Source: Amphimedon queenslandica
Lineage: Eukaryota; Porifera; Demospongiae; Haplosclerida; Niphatidae
DNA length: 64,000 bases
Assembly: GCF_000090795.2 (NCBI RefSeq)
Contig: NW_003546403.1
Coordinates: forward strand, 133,228 to 197,227
Direction: 5' to 3'
Position numbers and translations under genes: made by a program
The notes under the pieces: generated by a model
What the model was told of the DNA's origin: nothing
Database searches by the model: none
What the model saw: only the letters and a program-made list of their open reading frames with translations
In this document: positions 20,981 to 34,215 of the stretch, one piece after another
Layout: each line of letters starts with the position of its first letter
How positions within the stretch are numbered: the first letter of the stretch is position 1

Positions 20981-23900
20981 CTATAGTCCTGACCCGTATA
21001 CATATTGTACATAAGCGATGGTGGAGCGACAGAGAGGACACTGGGTACACTCCAGTGCACACTTATAACAAGAGATCAGGTGACCACACGGGCAGAAGAC
21101 AGCCGACACAGGACTATCCATGCACACGCGGCATAACTTGGAGTCGACAATTTTTTGTATAAACTGTCCGAGTTTGATTGTTCCTTCTTTAGTGAGACAG
21201 ACCGAGCCTCTCCTCTCTGTCTGAGGCGGGGGAGGGGTGGTCTCGCTCTCATCTTTGCTTGGGTCTTGTTTACTTGTTGTCTGGAGCTCGGAGTCGATGA
21301 GGCTAGACGTGTTGGGGTCCTCTGGTGTCTCAAGGAGCTCTTTGGCAATGTCACAGCTACTCTTGGAGAGACCAAACTGAATGAGATTGACACGAGAGAA
21401 CTCTGATGGTGACTCAGGAAGGAGGACATTACTATAAAGAAGATAAGGAAATAATAAAAATACAATCTATACAATATTCACACATAAGATTCACATGAGA
21501 GAAAGTCTGTTCACATAAAAGACTATTTACACACATGTGACTATCTTATCATTAATTTTACATAATTTTTCACATAAGAGAAAATGAGGAGTAAGATGTA
21601 CATTATAAGAAGACAAAGAAGGGAAGAAATGCAATAAAGAAACTAAGAAGGGGAGGAACTTACGTGTCAATGCAATCTCTATTGCTTTCATTGTCAGTGA
21701 AGCTGGTTAAATTCTCTCCTCTCTCACTGCTCTGACTGCTACTCCCGGTATCATTAGACCCAGCAGCTCCATTACTAGGAGCGGCAGCACTGCTCACTGT
21801 GGCCAGTCTGCTGTTCAGCGACTCCTGGTTGACCTGATGGAGTCTCTCCCAGGCATGAGAATAAGCCTCGTGCTGCGTACGAACGACATCGAAATGATAA
21901 ATACGATGGTACGTGCGACCAAAGTATTTCTTACAGACTTGCTGCCACGGGCGGATCCTAACATGATCAAGAACTCTCTCGCTCACCGTCTCGTGACAAA
22001 AGAAGGTGTGGTCCTCGGTGAGGAGACGGAAGAGGTAGCGAGCGATTCGGTGGTGAGGGCAACGAAAGAATAGCTGCTTGTCAATGTGCTCTCCTTGATG
22101 GCCAACCGAGCGATAAGAGATGGTGAAGATCTTGTTACGGAAAGAAGCCTCTTGGAGATAATCATAACTGATCCTAAAATAAAAATAAAATCCATCATTA
22201 TAGGCTCAAAAGGAGTACATTATTAAAAACAAGCATTATTATAATCTGCCTTACTTCTTTACGAGTCTCCACTGTGTATTGCATATTCTAATGTGGAGGC
22301 CTCCAATCCCAACATAGCACGAGGAGTTGTCTTCAGTGTTTGTAGCTTTGACATAAGTGACTCCCCAGTTCTCCAGCTTGAAAGCTTTAGTAAGGAACAA
22401 GTTCTCTGCATCAGTTGTTTCAATTCCTAAGAGAGGGAAAGAGAAAGTGACCAGGTGTGTATGGGATGTGGTAATACACAGTTGACTATATCAGATGAAA
22501 AATAAACCCACAACTACCTCTTTGTGATGTCACAGTATTGCACTGTTGGTTTGTGATGCAATGATGATGATGTTTCAATGAAACTAAGGGCTATTGACAC
22601 ATGTAACAAAATCCACATCTGAGAATGTGGTTAACAAATTAGGCTACCCATACAACCATACAAAGACTCACTGACATACATGCACTGTAGACTGACAGTG
22701 TGGCTAATGGCCAGAAACCTTAAATATACCATGTACATATTCTTATCATCAAGAGACGAATTATCCATTCATGTAATGCAATAAAGGAGAGAGAGGGAAG
22801 GAAGCAGACTACATGTAGCTTCCAATCCTCATCAAAGGAAACATCAATAAAACTACTAATAAGTCATTAGCATGTAAAGAGCAATTAGGTAAATAATCCC
22901 TTTTTAATGGCAGGGGGAGTAAGTAAGGAAATGCTATGTGAATGTACATGAACTGCAGTCATTAATCCAAGAGGTCATTACATGTACATGTACATGTATG
23001 ATTGACATCATTATTATGTCTCAAAGTCTTCAACAGGTGGTATGGATTGGTATCCTGTGCCACCTGTCTGCCTAGAACATGTGTTCTACATCAAAATCAC
23101 ATGTAACCACTAATGTTATAATGCTACCCCAAAGAAATCTGATATTTCTATCATTTGGAGACTATAACTTGTACATGTATAGTATGATCTACTCTTCATT
23201 CTAGCTTATGTAGTTTCTGAATAACATTAATACAATACATAATTATTACACACATGCTTCTCATAATATTAGTATCTTGTGTACAAGGTTGCTTACCATT
23301 TAGTTTTGAGTGCTCCTTGGCTATCCCTCTGGCAATGCCAGGTGCCCAATCTTTAAAGTATTGCGGGTAGCATAACTTATTGCTGAGGCTTGAGCTGTTT
23401 CCAAAGTCGGACTGAGCTATCAAAGCTCCAAATTTTGGTGCTTCTTTAACCGGAATAGGGAGCTGGCCTTTAGCCATTAAAGACTTGATTTGCAAGTAAA
23501 ACAAATGCCTGGAGAGAGAGACACAACAGAACAATAGATCAATGATAGGAAGATTGGCAAAGATAAAAAGATGAAAGGAAGGGTGTGACCACAAGTACAG
23601 TATACATATATATATATACACACACCACAATAATGAATACATACCCACAATGCAGCCTGTGTATACACTGGAGAGAGTGCAGACAAAACAGTTATTTTTG
23701 GCAATAAAAGGATAAACCCATTTCAATATACAATGAACTCTAACCAAGGCAAACAATGGCTTCCACACAGTTTTAAAATAATTCAAAAAATATTAAACTT
23801 GTCTCCATCCATTGTACTACTATGCATTAGACTCTATGTCCACTCACACCCTCAGTTGCTTTGAAGCTTATGTTGAAATACAATAATCGTATAGAGTAAC

Positions 23901-24336
23901 ACTTAAAAAACACAAAGCTGATACAGTAGTACCACACATCAAAGCATTAACATAATAATAATAATGGTAGTTTATACAAACCCTTACTTAGTGCTAGGCT
24001 GCTGGAGTGTCTGTGGATCGACAAAATATTTCACTTTGAGGTAGAGTTGGGCAGGAGAAGCAGTCTTGATCTGTACTGCTAGATTCATGCGGAGATTCAC
24101 CCAGAGATAGATACCATGGTGATCAATGTATCTGAGGCCAAAATAGTCAACCTCGACTACCCCGAGCTGTGAACATATCTAAGCAAATATAAGCAGACTA
24201 AAACAAGGTATCTGGATCTTTGGCATACCATTTCCAAGCAGTCCATTCCCGTGGCAGATTCAGGTAGGTTGAAATTATGCACGACAGAGTTTGGCAGCGT
24301 CACTAAAACGCTCCTGAGAGGTTTGCTAAGAGGCAT
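20981..24336 (-). CDS. MYLIP: MYLIP/IDOL-like FERM-RING E3 ubiquitin ligase
   Basis: A six-exon model gives 543 aa: 24336-24229, 24166-23988, 23508-23297, 22426-22255, 22173-21664, 21431-20981. The N-terminus is a three-lobed FERM domain. F1 includes CLEMLGVVEVDYFGLRYID, F2 ends IARGIAKEHSKLNG, and F3 contains WGVTYVKAT and ISYDYLQEASFRNK. A Ser-rich linker follows, then a C-terminal RING at about 494-528 (CRVC ... CPCGH ... CYKC ... CPLC). FERM plus C-terminal RING is unique to MYLIP/IDOL, which binds membrane receptors through FERM F3 and ubiquitinates them (LDL receptor family in vertebrates). Human MYLIP is 445 aa; the extra length is in the linker. The target here is unknown. An NRF-1-like site lies about 160 bp upstream of the start. 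Confidence 0.93.
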
Positions 24337-24604
24337 CTTGGCTAGAGATAGAACAAGGCTCAAAGAAGCCAACGAAGGAATAACAACAGATAGTGATTTG
24401 AAAGAACAGTGACAGTATTGCCACTGCAGAAAGCAAGGACGCTTTTATATTGTTGTGTTACCTCCGCAACCGACAACCGCGACCGGAACAACTGCGCATG
24501 CTCAGAAATATCACCAACGAAAAATTAAATCCCAAATTACATACAGTGTCTGTGTTGCCATGATAATGATAAAGACTATACAAACTTTACAAGATTCTAA
24601 AGAT
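24337..24604 (-). promoter_or_regulatory. Likely MYLIP-like promoter with NRF-1-like palindrome
   Basis: This gap between the MYLIP-like start and the MINPP1-like stop is GC-richer than its surroundings near 24460-24510. It contains TGCGCATGC at 24493-24501, matching the core of the NRF-1 palindrome. The same core is in the ARID2/GH3 promoter (60008-60017). Confidence 0.45.
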
Positions 24605-27600
24605 CTAAGCCTGTATACATATATCTTTTAAAGAACATGGATAAGTGATGAGTTTGTCCGATACATGTCTAACAATTTCTGGTAAACTTTGAAGTGGGCA
24701 CCATCCACCATTCCCTCCATTCCCTTCTCCCGTGCATAGAGAATGATCCAATGTAACGGGGGCTTCATTAGAAAGAACGTGTACAAAGTCCTCATGATCA
24801 TCTGAAACAAAAATCACTTTTAAAACTTCACTTTCCATTCCCTCTCCTTCTCCCCACTCACTTTCTTTAGTGCATCTGTAAACGACAAATGCCAAGTTGC
24901 CGGAAAAAGGGGCCATTTTACTCACTCTAAACTTTCTTTCAGATGACATGACTAAAATAAAGAGTAGGGGGGGGACTAATTCAATGTAAGACATCACCAA
25001 CAAAAGAACCACAAAACACAATGCAGACAGTATCAAAGAATAAAGCCACAATGAGCCCACAAGGCTGCACTTAATCGCATCAAACAAACAAACCAGATTA
25101 ATCCAATAACAATAATGAGGGGACCCACATCCCATTATAACTTTAGTCTATGAGGGTAGACATAGATTACATACGAGTTATGAATTGTATCCTAAACACA
25201 AAATACAGTGACAGACATGAGTGCAACATATGTGATATGACCCTGAACTATAGTGTTATGAAATTGATAGGGACTATCATATTATTCACCACAAGATACT
25301 GTTAAAAGGATGCTCCCTGTTAAAGTCGTGCAATACGATACACACTCTCCTGCTAATATTTAATTTTTATTTCTAATGGTGTAATGAAATATTTCCTTAA
25401 CATGTCACAACATCTCTCTTTCCTTTCTGCTGTTCTCCCTCTACTATATCATCCTCCATCATTCCCTCCCTCTCTTCCTTTCTCCCTTCCCCTTCCTTTC
25501 TCAATAACACAACAAGTCCCTCCTATTCAAAAGCTATTCACTGATAGACTTCAGTCTCCATTCAAACAATTCAAACAACTGGCCACCATTATGTCACACC
25601 TCAGTTGACAGTAGCTCATTGTCTCTCCATACAATGGACTGTATTACCATACAATCGACTGTATTACCACCTCCATACAGTCAAATGCCCATCAAAGAAA
25701 TCCTAATAACACAATCAAAGCTAACTTCCTGGGAATAAGTATACACACTACCCACCATCAGCCTGCAAATGAAAGCCTCAACATTTTACTATACACGCAC
25801 AACAGAGTCATAATGCTCCTTACGCTTACCATGAGACTGTGGGAAGAATAACATTGACAAAGGCCCCATCAAAGGGACAGTTTACTACTACTATGCCTAC
25901 TACAAGATAGAGGGCAGTTAGTACATTTATTGTACAGTTTGCTTAAGGCTATACTGCGAGGAGCTAATTTTAATTTTAATTTTTTCTGTTAACACCAAAT
26001 TAGGACTGATAGTAATGAAAAGAGTGATAATGGAACTAAACTCCATCTTCCTTCCTTGCTTTCTCTCCTTCTCTTTCCTGCCACTAATCCTCACATGAAG
26101 ATACAAAGCTATGCTACTAAAGTGTCACTTTCTCACCATGGTAATTGCTTGGTAACAGATGAAGGTCATCTTTATAAAGGGAGAGGGCAGAGAGAAGGGG
26201 AACAAGTGTTTCTGCATGAGCAAACCTATTTTATATATAAGTTGCTTTCTCTCTCACTCCTTCTCTTACCTTAATGTCACTTTTGCTGGGTTAGAGGGAG
26301 AGAGCGAATTAATGATATCGTTTATCAAGTGACACGAAATAGACCAGTTTATTGTATGACCATGGCCTAATACAGAAAAAGGAAAGAAATAGTGAAAATG
26401 ACATTAATCTATCGATTGTATGATGATAAATAAAAAGTAAACATGACTATAATTCTTATCAGAGAGCCCATTCTGTTTCAAAGTCGAATGTACCCACAAA
26501 CTTCAAATAAAACATTTTACTATGAATGATACTGGCCTGATGACTTTTGCATTCATAAACATTCGATAACTAATTAATTTATTAAAGTAACTGAAACAAA
26601 ATCGACACTCTTCCTTCTATGGCACTAAAGCTGATCGAAAAACCAAAAACGCATAAGAAAACTCAACAAATACAGGCCTGGGGGAATATATACTTAAAGT
26701 CTTATACCAATTACAACAGTCATAACAGTATGATAGCCAAAACACGAGACATACATTGTACTAGTAGAATCCTTACTGTATAGAAAGGCTCAAGTGATAT
26801 CATGTGTCAAATGGAGTAGGGGCAGTCTACAGACACAGGATGCCACTACTGTTATCCTTCAAATCTCTTCCTTTACTATGTAAAGGTACAGCTGGTGTTG
26901 ACTCACCAAATATACACAGTGTCATCCATATATATATATCACACTCATGCTATAATAATGAGTATATACAGGTAAGGTATTAAAAGATTTGATCATTTCA
27001 TTGGAAGTGAAATATAAACTGCAATCCGCCTACATATCTCATTACACTCTCTACGCGTTAAAAACAATACAACAATACTAAGAGAAGCTCATTTAAGTAT
27101 ATGCATGTAATGTGGAATGAAATATCACATTACTTAGGTATGTTGTATTTATATAGACTAAACTGAGGGAGAACATGATGGATGGATAGCAATAGATAGT
27201 AAATACATCCACGCACGCACACAAAACATAAAAGGATCAGAGTTCATTGTTTGAAAACAAAGAGGAATATGCCTGAGGCAGTAAAAGTGAAACCCGCAAT
27301 TAGAACATTGTGAAATGACATGATAGCATACTATGAACACTATGAAGTAATCAAGTACCACAATTCATAATTACTCTATTTGGCATTAAGACTATAGTTC
27401 ATGGCATAGGTTTCAACATACTAGTAGCTACCACGATACAAATGTATGAATGAATGGGCCTTCAACATAATAATTAATACACATGTACATGTACATGTAT
27501 GTGTACAAAACACAGACATACATGAGACATAAATCTAAATTCAATTTCATACATAATACCACCAAGTTTACGCAAACCTCCTTTTAACTGCTAACAAGAG

Positions 27601-30176
27601 ACAAAATGTTGTATATACCATTACTATAGTACAAGATGTACTGTACATTAGTAGTACTTTATAAATTAACACTAGGAATTAAATCACTACCAACGCCAAT
27701 GGATCAGTCTCAAAACTGAATGCCATCTGGGCAGCTTCCTTGAGTGAGTAGACACTCAAAGTACAGACAATTATAAATTATAGGATGTTAACAACACATG
27801 AAAGGTTTACTAATTATCGACTCTATATCTTTTTGTCTGTACAATGTAAACAAACTTAGTCTATGTCCTTATTATTATTATATGGTAGACTGGAGTTACT
27901 AGCTGTATACCTTTGGTCCAGTATGACTTCATGTCATAGTAATACTCTAACGCTTGAAGGGAGGAGTAGGAAAATAATGAGCACCAACTGGAGGGAGGGA
28001 GGGAGAGGGAGGGAGGGAGAGGGAGGGAGAGAAAGTGAGAGATCATATAGTTAGCATATAAAAATAAAATAATGATTAGAGAAGGAAGTCTAAAGAGGGC
28101 AAACAGAGAGTCAGGGAGAGTACCAACAAAACAAGTACACAAAAACAAACACAAAGAGAACAAAGATTACAATACAATGACTAATAGCCAATTACGTGAT
28201 GCATCATGCGCACATACACACACACACACACACAAACATGTGTACAAAATCACACTCGCTCCATCATCACAAACATGCCTAATTGCCCACTTAATAGTAG
28301 AAGACCTAAAACTCAATGGTGATAATGGTGATTATATCCTTTAGTGATAAAAATGAAGGCATGATAGTAACCAATACTCACTTGCTATGCCCAAAGTTAG
28401 CAGTCTCCATCGCACATATCTGATACATGTCTAGTAGCTCGTGCTCATTGATAATCCAAAACCTTTTACCTAAAGAAAAGGATGAAATTAAGCTATAAAG
28501 TAAACTAAATACATAGCAACACTCATTAATAAAACCTTTTCCTATCCACTCCACCCACACATTTAATAAATCAATATAATGATCTGATATACATGTACAT
28601 GTACTTACTTTCATCAATTTGCTGCTGAATTTCTCTTAAAGCTTTGGAAATTGCATCACTAAACAAGAACTCATTGAGAACAGCTTCCAGTGACTATAAA
28701 TAAAAATGATAATTAATGCTCATCTTCTGATCATGTCTGATAACCTAATTATCTACTGACAATAATGACATTAATAAAAGATGAAACCTTCCAGGTTATA
28801 GTCGGATAGCCATAGCAAAGCCTAGAGGTCACACTACGTATGCAACCTTTCTTAGAAAAACTTCTAATTTAGTATTAAGCTAGACATAATCATGAAATAA
28901 TTAAGATAAATACAATTCGCAGAAAACAACCATTGAGACTATGAGATTAAGGCAGGTTTGTGTATGCTGCTCTGATGCTTTAACATAAAATAAGAATAAT
29001 TCAGTTCCATTATACAGAATAGGATGTTGTCCTTATCAAAGAGGTATTCACATCCTTACAACATCAGACAAGTAAACAAATACAATGTGCATCTCTATAT
29101 AGGGCACATAGAAATACAGAGGAAAAACACATGAAAGACAGATAGGAAATCAAAGGGAGGCATGCACATCCATCCCTGTTATCAGACATAAGGAAATGAT
29201 ACATTTGATAAGTATAATACATGTACATGTATACAAATGTAGAGGTGTAGATTATAGCTAATAAATGCAAGTGGCCCTTGTAGAGGTAGGTACACACACA
29301 CAGTGGTATCATGTTACTAATATAATACTACATCAAATGAAGAGCAGTCGTCATTATCATCATTATCAGTTGTTAGTTTAGTATAATCCCTTGATGATGC
29401 AACGTGATCTCATATGATGTCATATCAAGGAAGCTAGCGATTTGATGATTGGATTGGATTGTCTTACTTCATTTCTCTTTGATTTGTTTGTATACTCTTT
29501 GCAGTTATCAAAGAATCGTAATGATCTGTCATCAATTTGTAGACCTATGGACTGTGCATAGATAGTAAGGGCAGTATTCATTAACTGTATAGGATCAAAT
29601 GACAATTAATCCTCTTTTCATCCCTCCTCTCCCTCCCTCCCCCTCTCTCTCCCTCTCTCTCCCTCTCTCTCCCTCTCTCTCCTCCCTCTCTCTCTCTCTC
29701 CCCCTCTCTCTCTCTCTTCCTCTCTCTCCCCTTCCCTCTCTCTCTTTCTCTCTCTCCTCCTCTCTCTCTCTCCCTCTCTCCCTCCCCCCTCTCTCTCTCC
29801 CTCCTCTTACTTCTCCTCCATTTGATAAATCAAGTCCATCAAACAATCCTTCAGCAAAAGAGAGAGCACTATACAATAAATAATGACACATGTAATATCA
29901 TTATAAAAGTCATGTACATAGAAGTACATTTAAATCAACAGTAAAAAGACAGGCAAATTAACCTTTTAACACATCTCTTCTTGTGTGTGCTTGCAAAACT
30001 AAAACTATCAGGAGAATAGACCTCATCAAAGAGACCAGAATACCTATCAAATAAAGTACAAATAACTATTATTGAATTAATTTTAAATATGATTAACAAT
30101 CATAAGTAGCATCAAGAGTACAGTACATGTACTCTTGGTAGCATTAAGCCACACATCAACAGTAGAAGGAAGAAAG

Positions 30177-30241
<65 letters not shown>

Positions 30242-33200
30242 GTGATAGCCAGTTGGGTGCACGCGTGTAATTCAAAACAAATAAATAATTATTTTGACAA
30301 TAAGGATGATGTGTCTATTTCTTATCAAATCCTACAAAAACTAGTAAATAACAAATTCCAATCAAGTACAACTAGATTAGATCATATTAGCACGTATATA
30401 TAGTACATGAACATGTTGAAATCATCAAGTATCATTTCTCTCTAAAATTAAAGCTCAAAAAATACTTTTTCTAAATAATGCCAAACAGAAAGCAGATCCT
30501 ACATGTATTTAACGTCCGTGGTTGCGTTAATTAATAGATAAACAAACAATGTAAGTTTCCCGAAAAAAATAATCTAAACAATAATGGAAACAATGTATAC
30601 ATGTACACATTGAATATATAAGTACTACAGTACATGTACATGTACATGCATGTACATGTTGGAGATATTGATTGAGTTACACATGTACATATATATATAT
30701 ACATGTATTTGGCGATTTGTTTTTATATGGAAGATTAGTATAGCCATGTCTCAATGAGCATGTTCAGATTTTATATTGGTGGTTGCTTAGCACACTATTA
30801 ATCCACCAATATTAATTCCTCTCTAATATTTCTAGCTATATGGTAGGTCTTGTGGCTAGCATAATTGGAGATATAGACAGGTAGACACACTCACAACAAC
30901 ATGTCTTTAGACTAGACTTGCATGTACATGTACATGTAGTAGATAAGAGACAGGGTCATACACAAATGACACAATGCTACATGCACTTTTTATTTTGGAA
31001 TTTAGAAACTATGATAAGAGTTGGGGTGATTTTGGGAGTCATTTTTTGGAAAAACCATGGGCTATAATAGTACAGGTCTCAGAAATTGGCCCATTTTTAA
31101 TTAAAATAGTCATAACTCAAAAAGTTTAAGTCGGAATTCGCTTAAACTTTCTACATAGCATAAGTATATTAATATGTATCAGAAAATGTAATAAAAATTG
31201 GGGGTGATTTCAGAGCCATTTTTTAGAAAAAACCATGGGCTATAGTACAGGGATTTTTTCAGAAATTGGCCCATTTTAAAAAATGATCATAACTTTAAAA
31301 ATCTAAGTCAGAATCCACTCAAACTTTCTACATAGCATAAGTACATCAATATGTATCAAAAAATGTAATAAAAATTTGGGGTGATTTCGAAGCCATTTTT
31401 CAGAAAAAACCATGGGCTATAGTACAGGGATTTTTTCAGAAATTGGTCCATTTTTTTTAATGGTCATAACTCAAAAAGTTTAAGTCGGAATCCGCTCAAA
31501 CTTTCTACATAGCATAAGTACATCAATATGTATCAAAAAATGTAATAAAAATTTGGGGTGATTTCGAAGCCATTTTTCAGAAAAAACCATGGGCTATAGT
31601 ACAGGGATTTTTTCAGAAATTGGTCCATTTTTAAAAATGATCATAACTTTAAAAATTTAAGTCGGAATCCACTCAAACTTTCTACACAGCATAAGTACAT
31701 CAATATGTATCAGAAAATGTAATAAAAATTGGGGGGTGATTTCGGAGCTATTTTTTAGAAAAAACCATGGGCTATAGTACAGAGATTTTTTCAGAAATTG
31801 GCCCATTCTTTAAAATGGTCATAACTCAAAAAGTTTAAGTCGGAATCCGCTCGAACTTTCCACATAGCATAAGTACATCAATATGTATCAGAAAATGGCA
31901 TAAAAGTTTGTAAGATTGACATGATCCATTTCAAACTTGAAATCGACTATCAGAAGTTTCTTCAATGCATATACCACATACATGAGTATAACTATCATAC
32001 TGTGGTGACAGACATTGATAAGAAGGCATAATAAGACACATAAGTAAACTCTATCATGCACACATTCAAAGGTCATTTAAATATTGGCAAGACTAAAAGT
32101 CTGCAAGCAGCAAAGAGACACATTGGCTAGAGGTACATCATGAGATCAAAATGAAATAATAAAACACATTATATCATAACATTAGTCAAAGACCAGATAG
32201 TCACAACTAGTTGGCACATAGAGCAACAGTTTCCATAGCAATGTGAACCAAGGGGGAAATCCCTACTCATAATACATGTACCGTAGCTTGAAGGACAATA
32301 ATTAATAATTAAATTAATAATTATTAAAATACATGATGTTCTCTTTTAAAATATACATATACATATAAAAGTGTCGTTCTGCATCATTTAAACAGGATGC
32401 ATGTATTACGACTGAACATGGACCACATGTATATTCACATGTGAAATACAAGTAATAACAAATTACATACACTGAAATTACACATACAGACAGTCAGTGA
32501 GTGAGTGAATGGAGTTTTAAAAGGAAACCAGTGACCTTTGGATCTAGATAAACTTTAAAGACAACCTCACTCAGGAGCCTAAAGTACTGGCAGGAAATTA
32601 CATGCAAGTACATGTACATATACATCTACATGTACATGTACATCTACATGTACATGTACATGTGAATTTACATGTACATGTACTTAATGTTATTACCATT
32701 AACCTCATTAAAGCATTGGAAAAGGTCTCTGTGCTTTAAATTTACATCCTAAAGGTCAGAAACCTCAAACCAAAATTAAAATATCAAATTACATGTACAT
32801 GTACATAATGCCTACAGCCACCACAATAACCACATACACAATATACATGTACATGTACTACTATTTACTAATAATACATGTACATGTGTTTACTGTAATA
32901 TCATAATATATCATAACATAATATATCATAATATAATAAAATACAGAATATACATGTACTTATGTGTGTCTGAGATAAAAGTTTAAATATTATACAGAAG
33001 ATATAGTATATACATGTAGAATGTACAATGTATGTACATGTAGTTTAATAAACCCTCCCATCTGAGAGAGCTTGCTCATGAGAACGGAAGGAGCGACAGG
33101 GATGATGGTAAGAGGAGCGTGCACCTCTGAGACACATAATAGAGCGTTTACTGTACATGATTATCAATTTCTATGGCAATTACATGTATACATAATTATG

Positions 33201-33932
33201 TCATACATACATGTATGTACTCTCAGTAAAAAAATTGATTAAAAATTACATCTAAAATTAAAGGAGAAACATCCTCGTTTAATAAAAAGAAATAATTATA
33301 AAACTAAATCCTAAAAATCATTTTTAATCATATACCTTTGTTTGAATCTTTTTGCAAGACAGTAGAGCTCCTTCCTTCCAATGGAGGAGAGGTGAGAGTG
33401 CTCTTCAATTAGAAATGGGTTTATCCAGCCTCTTAATTTATTAACTACGCCCGAAGATCGACTCAAGTTGGAAAGTTTTTCAGAAATACTGTCAAAGCGT
33501 CTAATGTGGTTCTTTCCGGGATATCTGGTCCCATGACGAAAAATAATGTACAACTATGAGAGAGGAAGGGTTAATTTTAAAGAATGAGAAAGTTGGTCAG
33601 ATAAAAGCCACACAAACAGTAAATATTACAAACCAAATATCATACTCCCCACAACCAAAAACACCACCCACCTTACTAGCTGTACAACCATTCAATGACA
33701 TACGATCCTCATTGATGAATGGAGTAAAAGAATAGCGAGTTTTTGATGAGAAGGAGACTGAACAAGAAGCAGCTGATGGAAGTAAAGCATCACAATCGAC
33801 CACTCCCCCATCACCGACTACACCTCTGTAGGCTGTCTTTCCTTCTCCTTCGTCTGCTGGTAAAGGGGCAAAGCAGACGAGGAGGATGGCAATTATCAGG
33901 TCAATAATTAAGAGGACAATAATTTTTAGCAT
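24605..33932 (-). CDS. MINPP1: Multiple inositol polyphosphate phosphatase (MINPP1-like)
   Basis: An 11-exon model gives 505 aa (human 487): 33932-33672, 33553-33336, 30043-29963, 29868-29811, 29584-29468, 28693-28609, 28469-28382, 27987-27911, 26366-26270, 26225-26137, 24951-24605. The hydrophobic N-terminus (IIVLLIIDLIIAILLVCF) is a signal peptide or anchor. The histidine-phosphatase motif RHGTRYP holds catalytic H94. The proton-donor motif HAE is in the small exon 26225-26137 (FAHAETLVPLLS). WCSLFSYSS...YWTKGHGHTIN and PFSGNLAFVVYRC also match MINPP1. It removes phosphates from inositol polyphosphates (and 2,3-bisphosphoglycerate) in the ER or secretory path. The C-terminus lacks an obvious KDEL-like signal. 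Intron 2 is 3.3 kb and full of repeats. Confidence 0.9.
29629..29812. repeat. CT-rich (CCCTCTCT)n low-complexity tract
   Basis: About 180 bp of almost pure pyrimidine on the plus strand, in a MINPP1-like intron. It ends at a GTAAGAG donor at 29810. Both strands give long open frames of SLSLP or REREG type that are artefacts of the repeat. Confidence 0.9.
30178..30240. repeat. (TTA)n microsatellite
   Basis: About 20 uninterrupted TTA units in the large MINPP1-like intron. Confidence 0.95.
31019..31905 (+). repeat. Five-unit tandem array of a ~178-bp repeat
   Basis: Units start near 31021, 31201, 31378, 31555 and 31735, each with the string GGGTGATTT. All carry CCATGGGCTATA, GTACAGGGATTTTTTCAG, AAATTGGCCCATTTTT, CAAACTTTCTACATAGCATA and ATATGTATCAGAAAATGTAAT in the same order. 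No coding frame spans a unit. The array lies in MINPP1-like intron 2. A reverse-oriented five-unit array of the same family is at 56545-57345. Confidence 0.88.
32605..32690. repeat. ACATGTAC palindromic tract
   Basis: Repeated TACATGTACATG units, each self-complementary. Similar short tracts recur at 22980-23000, 27482-27500, 30630-30660, 32838-32890, 40075-40100, 41210-41240, 42910-42935, 44140-44155 and elsewhere, always in introns or spacers. Confidence 0.8.
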
Positions 33933-34215
33933 TTTCTAAAAAAAATAAATAAACAACAAACAAATATAATAAAACAAATAATTATCATTATTATAGCAAT
34001 AATTATTATACTAATAATTATAATTATAAAAGGGGACCAGGAATTAAAAAATAGAGAGAGAAAGAACAAGCTCTTACATGGAAGACATTTTTCTACCACT
34101 CCCCCTTTGCAAAATCTAGCCACACCCACAACCTTCCATTGCAAAAACAGCAAAGGAGGAGAAGTCTCCCCATAACCGAGGCCATAATTTGTCTGGAGAG
34201 ACTATCACAACCAAC
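33933..34215. promoter_or_regulatory. Likely bidirectional promoter (MINPP1-like / PH adaptor)
   Basis: Two divergent start codons are 283 bp apart. The left part (33940-34070) is AT-rich and the right part (34075-34200) is more balanced. I see no clear TATA box or named factor site. Confidence 0.45.

Noticed and set aside
24952-25135. Hydrophobic extension upstream of the last MINPP1-like exon (looks like membrane helices)
   Set aside because: A good acceptor (TTATTTTAG) precedes the exon at 24951 in the right phase; the extension is intron.
29595-29891. Long open frames on both strands in the CT-rich tract
   Set aside because: Two-base repeats cannot make stop codons in most frames; the products are SLSLP or REREG repeats with no start or splice context.
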